From assembly GCF_001458395.1 (NCBI RefSeq), contig NZ_CYSR01000027.1, positions 1 to 64,000 of the forward strand: a stretch of DNA of 64,000 bases, given 5' to 3'. The stretch's first letter is position 1. Every line of letters starts with the position of its first letter. Below are positions 43,466-51,954 of this stretch, in pieces. A program made the translations under genes and the position numbers. This stretch comes from Leisingera aquaemixtae (GTDB taxonomy: Bacteria; Pseudomonadota; Alphaproteobacteria; Rhodobacterales; Rhodobacteraceae). The notes beneath the pieces are model-generated. The model was not told the DNA's origin. It saw only the letters and a program-made list of their open reading frames with translations, and searched no databases.

Positions 43466-44779
43466 TCAGCCGATATCGTAGATATCGCCCGTCCCGCCCT
43501 CGGTGCCGCCACCGGGCACAGTGCCACCCGCTGGCTGGGTCATTAGCGCCATAAAGTCCTCGGCACCGGGCTCGCCGCTACTGCCCTGAAACTGGCCTGC
43601 CAGGTTGGCGTCATACCAGTTACTCAGGCCGTCGCCGGTGACGCCGCCATTGGCATAAGAGCTGCCGCTGCTGGCCGCCCCCGCCGGATCATAGCCGCCT
43701 TCCAGAACCTGTTGCGACCCGTCCGGGTTGCTCACCACCAGAGACATGCTGCTGAGGTCGATATCCTCCAGCGTCAGCCCGGCGTCGGACCACAAGGTGA
43801 AGTTGGCATTGGTGACGGTGCCGTCGGTGCTGTCCGGTACTTGGCCGAATTGCACCATCGCGTCAAAATTGCCGGGCACGGTGGTGCCGGTGTCCAGCGC
43901 ATTGACGGAATTGGCATTGGCCTCATGGCCGGTAACCGGCAGCGCGTTTTCGTCCGGGAAGAAGTTCAGCCCGCCAACGCTGGCATCCTCCGCCATGTTG
44001 AAGAACAGCCCGTCGATGTCGGCCAGCTCGCCGTCCCAGGAGGTGGGCTCCATCTTGATGAACAGCTGGTTTTCCGGCGTCTGCAGCACCTCGACGGTGA
44101 CCCGCGGGTCGCCGTTGCCGCCGATCTCGAAGAAAACTGAGGTCTTGCCGGCGGCACCACCGCCATTGCTGCCGTCACCACCGGTCCCCTTGGTCCCGCC
44201 GGAGCCGCCGGTTCCCCGGGTGCCTCCGCTGCCTTTGGTCCCGCCACTGCCGGACCCTCCGGTGCCGCCCGAGCCCTTGGTGCCGGATCCGCAGCCGTGC
44301 GTTCCGCCCGAGCCGCCGGTTCCGCCGGAGCCGCCGGTTCCACCAGACCCTCCGGTTCCGCCAGAGCCGTTCCAGTCATCTTCCTCGCGGTACCACCAGT
44401 GCTTCTTGCCGTGATGGCCCTTGCCGCCGAAGCCCTTGGTGCCGCCAGACCCCCTAGTTCCGCCAGACCCCCTAGTTTCGCCAGATCCCTTGGTGCCGCC
44501 CCAGCCCTTGGTGCCACCGGAGCCCTTGGTTCCGCCAGACCCTTTCGTGCCGCCAGATCCCTTGGTGCTGCCAGACCTTTTCGTCCCGCCGGAGCCGTCT
44601 TCTTCATCTCTGTCGTCACGCCAAGCCTTGTAGCCCTTGCCTTTCCAGCCAAAGCGGTCTGACAGGTGGCTGTCGTACCAGCGGCCGAAATGCCCGCCTT
44701 GCACGCCGCCGTTATAATAGCTGGTGCCGCCGCAAGCCTGCTTACCGCCCCAGCCCCATGAAAAATGTCCCCGGCCCAT
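43466..44779 (-). CDS. Gly/Ser/Thr pentapeptide-repeat protein of unknown function
   Basis: The protein is 437 aa from the ATG at 44779; GGGGGGC lies directly upstream. The N-terminal 60 residues are rich in Gly, Trp and Tyr. Residues about 60-110 and 130-200 are runs of a GSGGT(K/G) unit repeated roughly thirty times, separated by a basic patch (KGHHGKKHWWYREEDDW). The C-terminal 230 residues are acidic and beta-rich (e.g. GLFFNMAEDASVGGLNFFPD), without a family I can name, although the N-terminal and C-terminal parts share a motif around NGGV...WYDANLAGQF. There is no signal peptide or cysteine framework. It may be a secreted or surface structural protein, but that is a guess from composition. 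Confidence 0.7.
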   Translation of the reverse strand: MGRGHFSWGWGGKQACGGTSYYNGGVQGGHFGRWYDSHLSDRFGWKGKGYKAWRDDRDEEDGSGGTKRSGSTKGSGGTKGSGGTKGSGGTKGWGGTKGSGETRGSGGTRGSGGTKGFGGKGHHGKKHWWYREEDDWNGSGGTGGSGGTGGSGGTGGSGGTHGCGSGTKGSGGTGGSGSGGTKGSGGTRGTGGSGGTKGTGGDGSNGGGAAGKTSVFFEIGGNGDPRVTVEVLQTPENQLFIKMEPTSWDGELADIDGLFFNMAEDASVGGLNFFPDENALPVTGHEANANSVNALDTGTTVPGNFDAMVQFGQVPDSTDGTVTNANFTLWSDAGLTLEDIDLSSMSLVVSNPDGSQQVLEGGYDPAGAASSGSSYANGGVTGDGLSNWYDANLAGQFQGSSGEPGAEDFMALMTQPAGGTVPGGGTEGGTGDIYDIG

Positions 44780-45141
44780 TTCGCCCCCCAAGCAAACCCT
44801 TGAATCCCCATTGCGGAGTGGCCGGCACTTGGGCCGCTTCCGCGCAATTGATCACAGTAGGGAGACGCGCTGGAAGGGCCAAATTTTCGTCACATTTTAG
44901 GCGAATTTCATCGTTTCTGGGGGGGCTTTGCGGAAACAATCCGCGGGCGCAGGTTTTGATTGTGCGGCGTCTCCGGCCAATTGCCCTGCGCCGCCCTATC
45001 CCGGAGAGCGCGACTCAACCCGCGGCGCGCAGCCGTTGCCCAAATCTGTCCCGAAAATTGCCGCCTTTATCCCTTAGGGCGTTAACCGAAGAGGGGTGAG
45101 CTGGCCGGGGCAGGGCAGCGTTCGGGGAAGAGGTGCAGGCA
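44780..45141. promoter_or_regulatory. Divergent intergenic region of repeat-protein and APH-like genes
   Basis: This is 362 bp with no supportable gene. The part near 44880-44935 is A+T-rich (e.g. CAAATTTTCGTCACATTTTAG) and probably contains the promoter of the repeat-protein gene. No clear operator or terminator was found. Confidence 0.4.
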
Positions 45142-46155
45142 ATGGCTGATGGAAAATTCGACGACCGCACCGCGTATATCGCGGCGGCGGCCTGGGAGGT
45201 GCTCGGCGAGGAACCGGTGGAAATCACCGCCCCTGGCGGCAAGTCGCGCTCCTCGCTGCGGCTGCATTTCAAGGACCGAACGGCAATTGCCACCCTGCGC
45301 GCCAACTTCCGCCGCACCCATCTGGAGGCTTATGTTCTGGAGCAGCTGGCACCGCATTGCGATGACATTCCGCGGGTGCTGGGGGTGCATAAGGACGTGC
45401 TGTTCCAGTCCGACACCGGCGAGACACGGCTGAGTGAGGAGATCGTTGAACATGAGGAAGCCGACCAGCTCGACCTGGCGGCTGAGGCCTGCGCTGCGGT
45501 TTTCCGCATCCAGGCGGCGGCGCGCAAAACCGCGCTGCATACGGTGCTGCCGCATCTGGGCGCCAACCGCAGCTGGATCCGCAACTTCGTCGGCTCAGTG
45601 GCGGCGCTGGAAGCCTGCTCCATGGGCATACCCGATGCGTTCGACTACCCGGCGGTCGCCGGATACATGGAACGGTCGGGGGTGCAGTTCCTGAAGTGGG
45701 ACTGCCGCGCCGGCAACGCGGCGATCGGCGAGGACGGGTATGTCCGCTGGTTCGATTTTGAATATGCCGGCCTGCGCCACGGCGCGGAGGATTTTGCCTG
45801 GCTCATCGGCGATGAGACCTGGCCCGTGGCGCCGGACAAGATGGCCGACGTGATGATCGAAACCTTCGATCCCGGCTGCGGCCATGAGATAGGCGAATAC
45901 TTGGAGTATCTGTCGGCCTACACCGCCCTGCACTGCATTCAGCGGCTGGAGCTGATCCAGAAAGAGGTCATAAGCCGCGGCTGGCTCAGCCAGGAGCGGG
46001 TGCGCAAGTATGACGATGCCGGGGTGCATCCCGCGTTTGCCGCGCAGCTGTGCCGCACCGGCGCCTATTATGCCGCCCAATCCCGGCACACCGCCCCCCT
46101 CAGCCGCAACTTCGAGGCGGCGGAGCGCGCCTTTAAGGCAATGTCCGCGGGCTGA
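45142..46155 (+). CDS. Aminoglycoside-phosphotransferase-fold kinase-like protein
   Basis: The protein is 337 aa from the ATG at 45142; a GTG at 45133 is less well placed relative to GAAGAGG. The C-terminal lobe shows VQFLKWDCRAGNAAIGEDG, equivalent to the HxDxxxxN catalytic loop with Trp in place of His. WFDFEYAGLRHGAEDFAWL follows, where the Asp would bind metal. The N-terminal lobe has RSSLRLHFKDRTAIATLR. This pattern fits the APH/choline-kinase superfamily. The substrate is unknown: it could be a small alcohol, sugar or antibiotic. It stands alone. Confidence 0.7.
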   Translation: MADGKFDDRTAYIAAAAWEVLGEEPVEITAPGGKSRSSLRLHFKDRTAIATLRANFRRTHLEAYVLEQLAPHCDDIPRVLGVHKDVLFQSDTGETRLSEEIVEHEEADQLDLAAEACAAVFRIQAAARKTALHTVLPHLGANRSWIRNFVGSVAALEACSMGIPDAFDYPAVAGYMERSGVQFLKWDCRAGNAAIGEDGYVRWFDFEYAGLRHGAEDFAWLIGDETWPVAPDKMADVMIETFDPGCGHEIGEYLEYLSAYTALHCIQRLELIQKEVISRGWLSQERVRKYDDAGVHPAFAAQLCRTGAYYAAQSRHTAPLSRNFEAAERAFKAMSAG

Positions 46156-46246
46156 CGGTTTCTCCTTCCTGTGACGTGCCGTCCGGGGTTCCGGCGATGA
46201 GATCCGCGCGGCTATCCTGTTGCCGGTCACACAGGGGGGAGAAGAC

Positions 46247-47047
46247 ATGCAGCAGGCCGAAGATTTCCGCGCCGAAAGCCGCGCCTTGGCGGCCATTCTG
46301 GAAGATCTGCCAGAGGCGGCGTTCCATGAGGCGACCCAGTTCAAGGACTGGACCATCGACCATGTTCTGGGGCACCTGCACCTGTTCAACGCCGCGGCGG
46401 AAGCATCTCTGCAGGGGGAAGATGAGTTCGCCGCCTTCATTGCGCCGGTGCTGCAGGACATGCAGGCGGGAAAGACGATCCTCGAATGCCAGTTCCCCTG
46501 GCTCGGCGGCCTGTCGGGCCGCGCGCTGTTTCAGGCCTGGCGGGACGGGGCGGAGCGCTGCGCCGATGCCTATGCTGCGGCGGATCCCAAAAGGCGGCTC
46601 AAGTGGATCGGGCCGGACATGAGCGCGTTGAGCGCCATCACCGCCCGGCAGATGGAAACCTGGGCGCACGGCCAGGAAGTGTTCGACCTGCTGGGGCTGC
46701 AGCGGCAGGAACACGACCGCATCCGCAATATCGCGCATCTGGGAGTGGCCACCTATGGCTGGAGCTTCGCGAACCGCGGGCTGGAGGTGCCGGAGCCAGC
46801 GCCGTTTGTGCAATTGACGGGACCGTCGGGCGCGGTCTGGGAGTGGAACACGCCGCAGGCTGGAAATTTCGTCAAGGGCAGCGCTGTGGAGTTTGCGCAA
46901 GTGGTCACGCAGGTCCGCAATGCCGGCGACACCAGCCTGCAGGCGGAAGGCGCCGCAGCGCAAGACTGGATGCGCATCGCCCAATGCTTTGCCGGCCCGC
47001 CGGAAACGCCCCCCGGCAAGGGCAGCCGCTTCACCGCAGAGACGTGA
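46247..47047 (+). CDS. TIGR03084-family DinB/maleylpyruvate-isomerase-like protein
   Basis: The protein is 266 aa from the ATG at 46247, which follows GGGGGGAGAAGAC. The N-terminal helical bundle (FKDWTIDHVLGHLHLFNAAA, then RQMETWAHGQEVFDLLG) places His residues as in mycothiol-dependent isomerases and DinB proteins, which bind a metal. RIRNIAHLGVATYGWSFANR is typical of TIGR03084. The C-terminal part (FVQLTGPSGAVWEWNTPQ) is SCP2-like. The reaction is unknown. The gene ends just before structured repeat A. Confidence 0.8.
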   Translation: MQQAEDFRAESRALAAILEDLPEAAFHEATQFKDWTIDHVLGHLHLFNAAAEASLQGEDEFAAFIAPVLQDMQAGKTILECQFPWLGGLSGRALFQAWRDGAERCADAYAAADPKRRLKWIGPDMSALSAITARQMETWAHGQEVFDLLGLQRQEHDRIRNIAHLGVATYGWSFANRGLEVPEPAPFVQLTGPSGAVWEWNTPQAGNFVKGSAVEFAQVVTQVRNAGDTSLQAEGAAAQDWMRIAQCFAGPPETPPGKGSRFTAET

Positions 47048-47163
47048 TGCATGAGTTTTAGGCGCGGGACTTATGTAAGGGCCTGATCCGCCTTGTTCCC
47101 TGCTGGATAAAGTCCCGGTTCAAGCAAAATGCAGCCCCGCTGCCGGGCAAGGACAGCGGCGCG

Positions 47164-47293
47164 CTCCCGCCCGGCTTCGGCCGTCCTGGCGGACGGCCTG
47201 TGCCCGTTGGGCGTAGCGCCGCGCCCTGCGCGGCGCTACGCCCAAGGCCGCCAAGGGGGCGCGGCGCAGCCGGGGTCCCTGCGGGCGCGGGAG
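47164..47293. repeat. Structured intergenic repeat, copy A
   Basis: A 130-bp element in the gap between convergent genes. An outer stem pairs CTCCCGCCCG (47164-47173) with CGGGCGCGGGAG (47282-47293, two-base bulge). Inside are hairpin 1 (47179-47186 with 47191-47198), hairpin 2 (17 bp, 47207-47223 with 47229-47245) and a small hairpin CGG-CGCAG-CCG near 47262-47272. The scaffold is shared with copy B at 56085-56218, but the arms of hairpins 1 and 2 differ in sequence while remaining paired. Nothing else was seen in 47048-47384. Confidence 0.75.
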
Positions 47294-47384
47294 CGTTTCG
47301 CTTTTCCAGGCGCGGGCCTTTAGCGGGCGCCTGATGCGGCACCCTCAAAAGCATCAGTTCCGGCCGGGAGAAAGCCGCCGCCGC

Positions 47385-48236
47385 TCAGCGGCGGTTCCAG
47401 GCGCGGCTCAGCCCCTCCAGCGCCATGCGGCCGGGATCGGCGAGGCTGACCGGCAGCGCCTGCGCCTCCAGTGCCGCCCCGTAGAGCGCCTGCAGCGGCG
47501 GCTCTGCGATCAGCGCCAGGTTCTGGCCCAGCCAGTAAGGCCGCGCTGCCGCCAGTTCGGCGCCAAGCAGCAGCCCCCAGATCCGGGCGCGCGCAGCGGC
47601 CGCGGGCATCTCATCCAGAACCGACGAAGCCTGGACCGACGCCAGCCGGGCCGCCAGCTGCTCCGGCCTCGCTATCCCGTCCGCTGCCGCCTCGGCCAGC
47701 ACCGCCTTGTCCCATCCGCCCGCCGCCGCCAGCCCCATCGCCTGCGCCGCTGCCTGCGCCATCTGGCCGGTCAGGGCGCTTTGGAAGCTGACTGCCTCGC
47801 GGGCGCTGACCTGCACCCAGTGAGTCACCGCTCCAGGCAGGCACACCACCCCGTCCCAGTCCAGGTTCAGCTGCAGAAAACCGCTGAGCCGGACCAGGGC
47901 ACCCTGCATCACGCCGCAGGGCGCCGCCTGTCGGAGACCGGGCAGGGCGTGGATTTCCAGCCCGTCCAGCCGGGTTTCGCCCAGCGGCAAACCGGCGGGC
48001 ACTGCCGGGACCGGATGCGGCGGCAAAAGGGAGCTGCCGCCCAGCACCACCGGGCAGATCGCGCCGCCCAGGGCCTGGCGCAGCGCCGCGGCCAGCGCAG
48101 CAGGGCGGCTGTCCGGCAGCTGCAGCACCTGCGCCGGAGCAGCGGCCGGCGCGCCGGGGATCACGGTCCAGGCGGTGAGCGTCAGCCCGTCCAGATTGGC
48201 AACCAGAAAGCCGGCCGCGCTTTGGGGAGGGTGCAT
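47385..48236 (-). CDS. dgoK: 2-dehydro-3-deoxygalactonokinase (divergent)
   Basis: The protein is 283 aa. Family features are LPGLRQAAPCGVMQGALVRLSG, matching the PGVR...DVMRGEETQ segment with changes, then GVVCLPGAVTHWVQVSA (the CLPGTHTKWV motif) and SFQSALTGQMAQ. The protein is very Ala-rich and departs from the consensus at the VMRGEE site (VMQGAL), so activity on 2-keto-3-deoxygalactonate (ATP-dependent phosphorylation in the De Ley-Doudoroff pathway) is not certain. No dgoA or dgoD lies beside it. Confidence 0.7.
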   Translation of the reverse strand: MHPPQSAAGFLVANLDGLTLTAWTVIPGAPAAAPAQVLQLPDSRPAALAAALRQALGGAICPVVLGGSSLLPPHPVPAVPAGLPLGETRLDGLEIHALPGLRQAAPCGVMQGALVRLSGFLQLNLDWDGVVCLPGAVTHWVQVSAREAVSFQSALTGQMAQAAAQAMGLAAAGGWDKAVLAEAAADGIARPEQLAARLASVQASSVLDEMPAAAARARIWGLLLGAELAAARPYWLGQNLALIAEPPLQALYGAALEAQALPVSLADPGRMALEGLSRAWNRR

Positions 48237-48592
48237 AATGTCCTCATTCCTCTGCCATGGCTTTGCCTGCGGTTATGGCGGTGATTCCCGGTCCCGGCAA
48301 GGGCGCGGCGCGCAGCCGTACAGCCGCAAATACCCGTAAGGAGAGGTGTCTGCCCGCTGGTATGCGCGTCATAGGCTAAAACGCACGCCATTTCTGCAAA
48401 AGACAGGCCGCGCAGCGCTGCGCCCGGCGCGCAATATCCAGTACGGTGAGAGCGCCGGGTCCGGGCACTGCCTGTCCTCCTGGCCGGCTGCCGCACCGGA
48501 CGGCCGCGCGTGACTGACCCCGCCAATCCGGAACACGGTTTGCACCGTAAACACTGAAACCGGCCGTGACAGCAACAGGAGAGACCGCAAAC
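48237..48592. promoter_or_regulatory. Divergent promoter region of dgoK and the AraC regulator
   Basis: This is 356 bp between divergent genes. No further gene with start signals is seen. It must contain the promoters of both neighbours; by position the AraC protein could bind here, but no clear direct repeat was identified. Confidence 0.35.
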
Positions 48593-49609
48593 ATGCCCGC
48601 CGCACCGGTACCGCACAATGCCATATTTGCCCAGCTCGCCGCGCGTCACCTGCTGACCCAGGGGTTCACACCCGCCGCCGTGTTTGCCGGCACCGGTTTC
48701 GGCCAGGCCCTGCTGGACCAGGAAGAGCCCGCCGCCCCCTTTGCTGCCATCGCCGGCTTCTTCAGCCGCGCTGCGGAGCTGACCGGCGATCCGCTGTTCG
48801 GCTTCCGCCTCGGCTGCGCCAGCGACCTGCGGCTGGCCGGCCTGCTGGGCTATATCGCCCGCACCTCGCCGACCGCGGGTTGTTTCCTGCGCAACATCGC
48901 GCGCTATGCCGGGGTGATGAGCGACGCCTGGGACGTGGACACATCCCGTCTCGCCTCGCACGGAGAGTTCGCCTGGTCCTGCACGGCGGCCTCCGGCCAG
49001 CAGGCGGATCAGTATACCGAATTCCTTGCGGCGCTGTTCTTTTCCGCCCTGCGCGAGGCGGCCGGTACGCGGATCGAGCCGCAGGAGGCGGCCTTTGTCC
49101 ACCAGCGCCGCCGCGGCGCCGAAGAGATCGCGGCCTTTTTCGGCTGCCCGGTGCGGTTCGCGGCTCCGGCCAGCCGCATTGTGTTCAAACCCGAGGATCT
49201 GGACCTGCAGCTGGCCAGCGGCGACCGCCTGCTGCTGCGGGTGCTGCGCACCTTTGGCGACCAGCTGCTGCACGGCCGCGGGCTGGGGCGCAAAAGCACC
49301 GACCTGACGGCGCAGGTCGAAGAAGCGGTGTCCGCCCGGCTGTCCGGCGGCACCGCATCGCTGGCGAATGTGGCGGCGGATCTGGGCATGAGCCCGCGCA
49401 CCCTGTCGCGCAAGCTGGCCCGGGCAGGCACCAGCTACTTCACCGTTCTTGAGGAATTGCGCAAGGCTCTGGCGATCCGCTATCTCCGGGAGAGCAGGCT
49501 GCCGCTCTCCGAAATTGCCTTTCTGCTGGGCTATTCCGGGCTGAACAGTTTCAGCGAGGCTTTCCGGCGCTGGACAGGGCAAAGCCCGGGACAGTTCCGC
49601 GGCGGCTGA
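48593..49609 (+). CDS. AraC-family transcriptional regulator (OruR/ArgR-like)
   Basis: The protein is 338 aa from the ATG at 48593, with AGGAGAG upstream. The N-terminal 210 residues are the Arabinose_bd-type domain seen in OruR-like regulators (TGDPLFGFRLGCASDLRLAG). The C-terminal two-HTH domain is clear: LANVAADLGMSPRTLSRKLA, and PLSEIAFLLGYSGLNSFSEAFRRWTGQSPGQF. It may control dgoK or the sugar polymer genes next door; the effector is unknown. Confidence 0.9.
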   Translation: MPAAPVPHNAIFAQLAARHLLTQGFTPAAVFAGTGFGQALLDQEEPAAPFAAIAGFFSRAAELTGDPLFGFRLGCASDLRLAGLLGYIARTSPTAGCFLRNIARYAGVMSDAWDVDTSRLASHGEFAWSCTAASGQQADQYTEFLAALFFSALREAAGTRIEPQEAAFVHQRRRGAEEIAAFFGCPVRFAAPASRIVFKPEDLDLQLASGDRLLLRVLRTFGDQLLHGRGLGRKSTDLTAQVEEAVSARLSGGTASLANVAADLGMSPRTLSRKLARAGTSYFTVLEELRKALAIRYLRESRLPLSEIAFLLGYSGLNSFSEAFRRWTGQSPGQFRGG

Positions 49610-49751
49610 CCGGCTCAGACCGGGCTGAACCGGAAGCGATTCTGCACCTGATCTCCGCAGTTCGGGAACAATTCCGTAGCTTGGATGGAAATTGTTTCCG
49701 CTCACGCGGCCGTATTGAGGCTTTTTCCGGGCTTTTCCGGCGCCTTGCCAC

Positions 49752-49790
49752 AATTTGCGCAAATTTCCTAAAATTTGGTTTAATTAGGGG
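49752..49790 (+). promoter_or_regulatory. Candidate promoter and AATTTGCGCAAATT palindrome
   Basis: A perfect 14-bp palindrome, AATTTGCGCAAATT, at 49752-49765 overlaps a possible -35 (TTGCGC, 49755-49760). After an 18-bp spacer comes TTTAAT (49779-49784), a good -10. Transcription would start near 49791. The palindrome could be an operator for the RNA or the exopolysaccharide genes downstream. Confidence 0.45.
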
Positions 49791-49870
49791 TGACTGCAGA
49801 AATGCAGTGTCGCCAGGGGATTAGGCGACCAACAAGAACGGCGCGGGCGCGTGGGGGCGCGCCCCGTTTT
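49791..49870 (+). ncRNA. Candidate small RNA or attenuated leader before exopolysaccharide genes
   Basis: Three hairpins in 80 nt follow a plausible promoter: CTGCA/TGCAG (49794-49807), GTCGCC/GGCGAC (49809-49829), and GGGCGCG/CGCGCCC (49845-49864). The last is followed by CGTTTT, an intrinsic-terminator form. The next gene starts 128 nt later at 49999. This is either an independent sRNA or a leader with a terminator upstream of the ExoY-like gene. No protein frame fits. The remainder of 49610-49998 shows nothing else. Confidence 0.45.
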
Positions 49871-49998
49871 GGAACCTGAAAATCAGTAGTGGTGTTCTGC
49901 GGCCGATGGCGCGCGGGAGGCCGGTTTGAGTTTATACACGGCCGCCTCGTCAATGAGGGCGGTCCAGCCGGTTTCAGGCTGGGTAGCGGGGGTTTTCG

Positions 49999-50796
49999 AT
50001 GAAAGACTTGGTTCCCGGAGGGGCGGGGCTGTCTTTTGCGCAGTTTGAACAGGATACCGGGGGCGCCACTCTGCCTCACCGGCCTCTGCAGCATCTGCGC
50101 TTGCAGCCGATCAACATGAATGCAGGCCTGACCGGCTTTGCGGCGGCGGGGCGGCCTATTGCCCGGCCCGGCCGCCGGGCTGGCGGCAGCGGCTACCGGA
50201 TAGCGGGCAAGCGGGTACTGGACCTGCTGCTGGTTATCCTCATCCTGCCGCTGACGCTGCCGGTTATCTTACTCTGTGCCGCGGCGCTGTGGCTGGAGGG
50301 CGGGCGGCCGTTTTACACTCAGCCGCGTCTGGGCCGCGGCGGCAAGGTGTTCCGCATTCTGAAGCTGCGCACCATGGTGCGCGACGCCGACGCCTTGCTG
50401 CAGCACTATCTGGACAGCGACCCCGCCTTGCGCCGGGAATGGCAGGACACCCAGAAGCTCAAGAACGATCCGCGCATCACCCCGGTCGGGCGGCTGCTGC
50501 GCATGACCTCTCTGGATGAGCTGCCGCAGCTGTGGAACGTCTTCAAAGGCGAGATGAGCCTGGTCGGCCCGCGCCCGATGATGCCGGAACAGCTGCCGCT
50601 TTACGGCGATGCTGCCGCCTATTTCGCGCTGCGTCCGGGGATCACCGGCATCTGGCAGGTCTCTGTGCGCAACGAAGGCAGCTTTGCCAGCCGCGTGCAG
50701 GCCGATTTCGATTACCGCGACGGGCTGTCGCTGGGCCGGGACCTGGGGCTGCTCTGGCGCACCGTCGGCGTGGTGATGAAGGGGACGGGATATTAA
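49999..50796 (+). CDS. ExoY-like undecaprenyl-phosphate sugar-1-phosphate transferase
   Basis: The protein is 265 aa. A 65-residue variable N-terminus precedes the bacterial sugar transferase domain. One membrane helix ([21 protein letters not shown]) is followed by the catalytic part: [45 protein letters not shown] and [11 protein letters not shown]. It starts polysaccharide repeat-unit assembly by loading a hexose-phosphate on undecaprenyl phosphate at the inner membrane. It heads a three-gene plus-strand group with the CpsD-like and Wzz-type genes. Confidence 0.93.
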   Translation: MKDLVPGGAGLSFAQFEQDTGGATLPHRPLQHLRLQPINMNAGLTGFAAAGRPIARPGRRAGGSGYRIAGKRVLDLLLVILILPLTLPVILLCAAALWLEGGRPFYTQPRLGRGGKVFRILKLRTMVRDADALLQHYLDSDPALRREWQDTQKLKNDPRITPVGRLLRMTSLDELPQLWNVFKGEMSLVGPRPMMPEQLPLYGDAAAYFALRPGITGIWQVSVRNEGSFASRVQADFDYRDGLSLGRDLGLLWRTVGVVMKGTGY

Positions 50797-50955
50797 CCTC
50801 TGTCTGATCCTATGCAGGCCCGCCGTCCGGGCCTGGCAGCAGATCAGCCAGCCATTGCGGAGGGCAGGGTTGTGAAGCATTTTGCAATATCAGGGGCGTG
50901 CGGCGCCATCCCGGCCCGCGGCCCGCTTACGGGACTGGAAGACGATGAGGACGGC

Positions 50956-51807
50956 ATGAGCGAGCAAAGCTTCAAGCGGTTCCGCCGCCGCCGCGCGCCG
51001 GCGGCGGCCGCGCCGTCTGCCGATGGCGGCACCGGCGCGGCAGAGCCGCCGCAGAGGACAGCGCCCGCCGCACCGCCGCAGGTGCAGCTGCCTGCCCGCC
51101 TGCCGGAACCCTGGGACCGGATCCGCCAGGTGCCGTTTGACACCGGCGCTGAGCAGGCCGCGCGGCTGCCGCTGGTCAGCCGGTTCCGCACCTCGCCTGC
51201 GGCCAAATCCTTTGACCTGCTGCGCACCCGGCTGCTGCACAGCCTGAAGGCGCGCGGCTGGAACAGGATGGCGGTAACCGCGCCAGCGGCGGGCTGCGGC
51301 ACCACATTCTCGGCGATCAATCTGGCGCTCAGCCTGGCCCGGGTGCCGGGCAGCCGCACCATTCTGATGGACCTGAACTTCCGCCGCCCCGGCATGGCCC
51401 GGGCGCTGGGGATAGAGGCGCAGGGCGATCTGTCCGCCTTCCTGTCCGGCAGCACCCGGATCGAAGACCAGTTCGTGCGCCCGCTGCCGTCGCTGGCAGT
51501 TGGCCTCAACCGGAGCGCGGATCAGGATGCGGCAGAACTGCTGCACAGCGGCAGCTGCGCCGAGGCGCTGGACGCCATGATGCTGCGCTCGGGCGCCGAT
51601 ACCGCGCTGTTCGACCTGCCGCCGGTGCTGGAGCATGACGACACCGCGGCCTTCCTGCCGCAGGTGGACGCGGTGCTGCTGATCTCCGACGGCACCAGCA
51701 CCACCGCCGCGCAGCTGGCCGCCTGCGAGAAAATGCTGGCCGGCCATACAGAGCTTCTGGGCGTGGTGCTGAACCGGGCCCGCGATACGGACAGCCCGCT
51801 GAACTGA
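50956..51807 (+). CDS. CpsD/CapB-type tyrosine-kinase-like protein lacking the P-loop lysine
   Basis: The protein is 283 aa from the ATG at 50956, which has GAGGA upstream. An Ala/Pro-rich N-terminus of about 75 residues precedes the kinase-like part (SFDLLRTRLLHSLKARGWNR). Where BY-kinases have GKS/GKT in Walker A, this protein reads PAAGCGTTFSAINLA, so Thr replaces the Lys. Walker A' (ILMDLNFRRPG) and the later ALFDLPPVL remain. No Tyr-rich C-terminal tail is present. It likely assists the Wzz-type protein encoded next, perhaps as a pseudo-kinase. ATP hydrolysis is doubtful. Confidence 0.8.
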   Translation: MSEQSFKRFRRRRAPAAAAPSADGGTGAAEPPQRTAPAAPPQVQLPARLPEPWDRIRQVPFDTGAEQAARLPLVSRFRTSPAAKSFDLLRTRLLHSLKARGWNRMAVTAPAAGCGTTFSAINLALSLARVPGSRTILMDLNFRRPGMARALGIEAQGDLSAFLSGSTRIEDQFVRPLPSLAVGLNRSADQDAAELLHSGSCAEALDAMMLRSGADTALFDLPPVLEHDDTAAFLPQVDAVLLISDGTSTTAAQLAACEKMLAGHTELLGVVLNRARDTDSPLN

Positions 51808-51867
51808 CCATCCCGGCGTCATAGTTTTGCCCGGTTGCTGTGGTCAGACTCCGGGCGCGGGCCGCTG

Positions 51868-51946
51868 CCGGGCCGATCCGGCACAGGCAGCGGGCAGGGG
51901 CAGCCGGCACAGGCAACGGGCACGGGCAACGGGCAGGGGCAAGAGA
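51868..51946 (+). repeat. Imperfect GGGCAA/GGGCAG-type short repeats upstream of the Wzz gene
   Basis: About ten imperfect 6-bp units (GGCACA, GGCAAC, GGGCAC, GGGCAG and similar) run directly up to the ribosome binding region of the chain-length gene. A simple-sequence tract here could vary in length, but the gap is otherwise unremarkable. Confidence 0.5.
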
Positions 51947-51954
51947 GCAGACAG

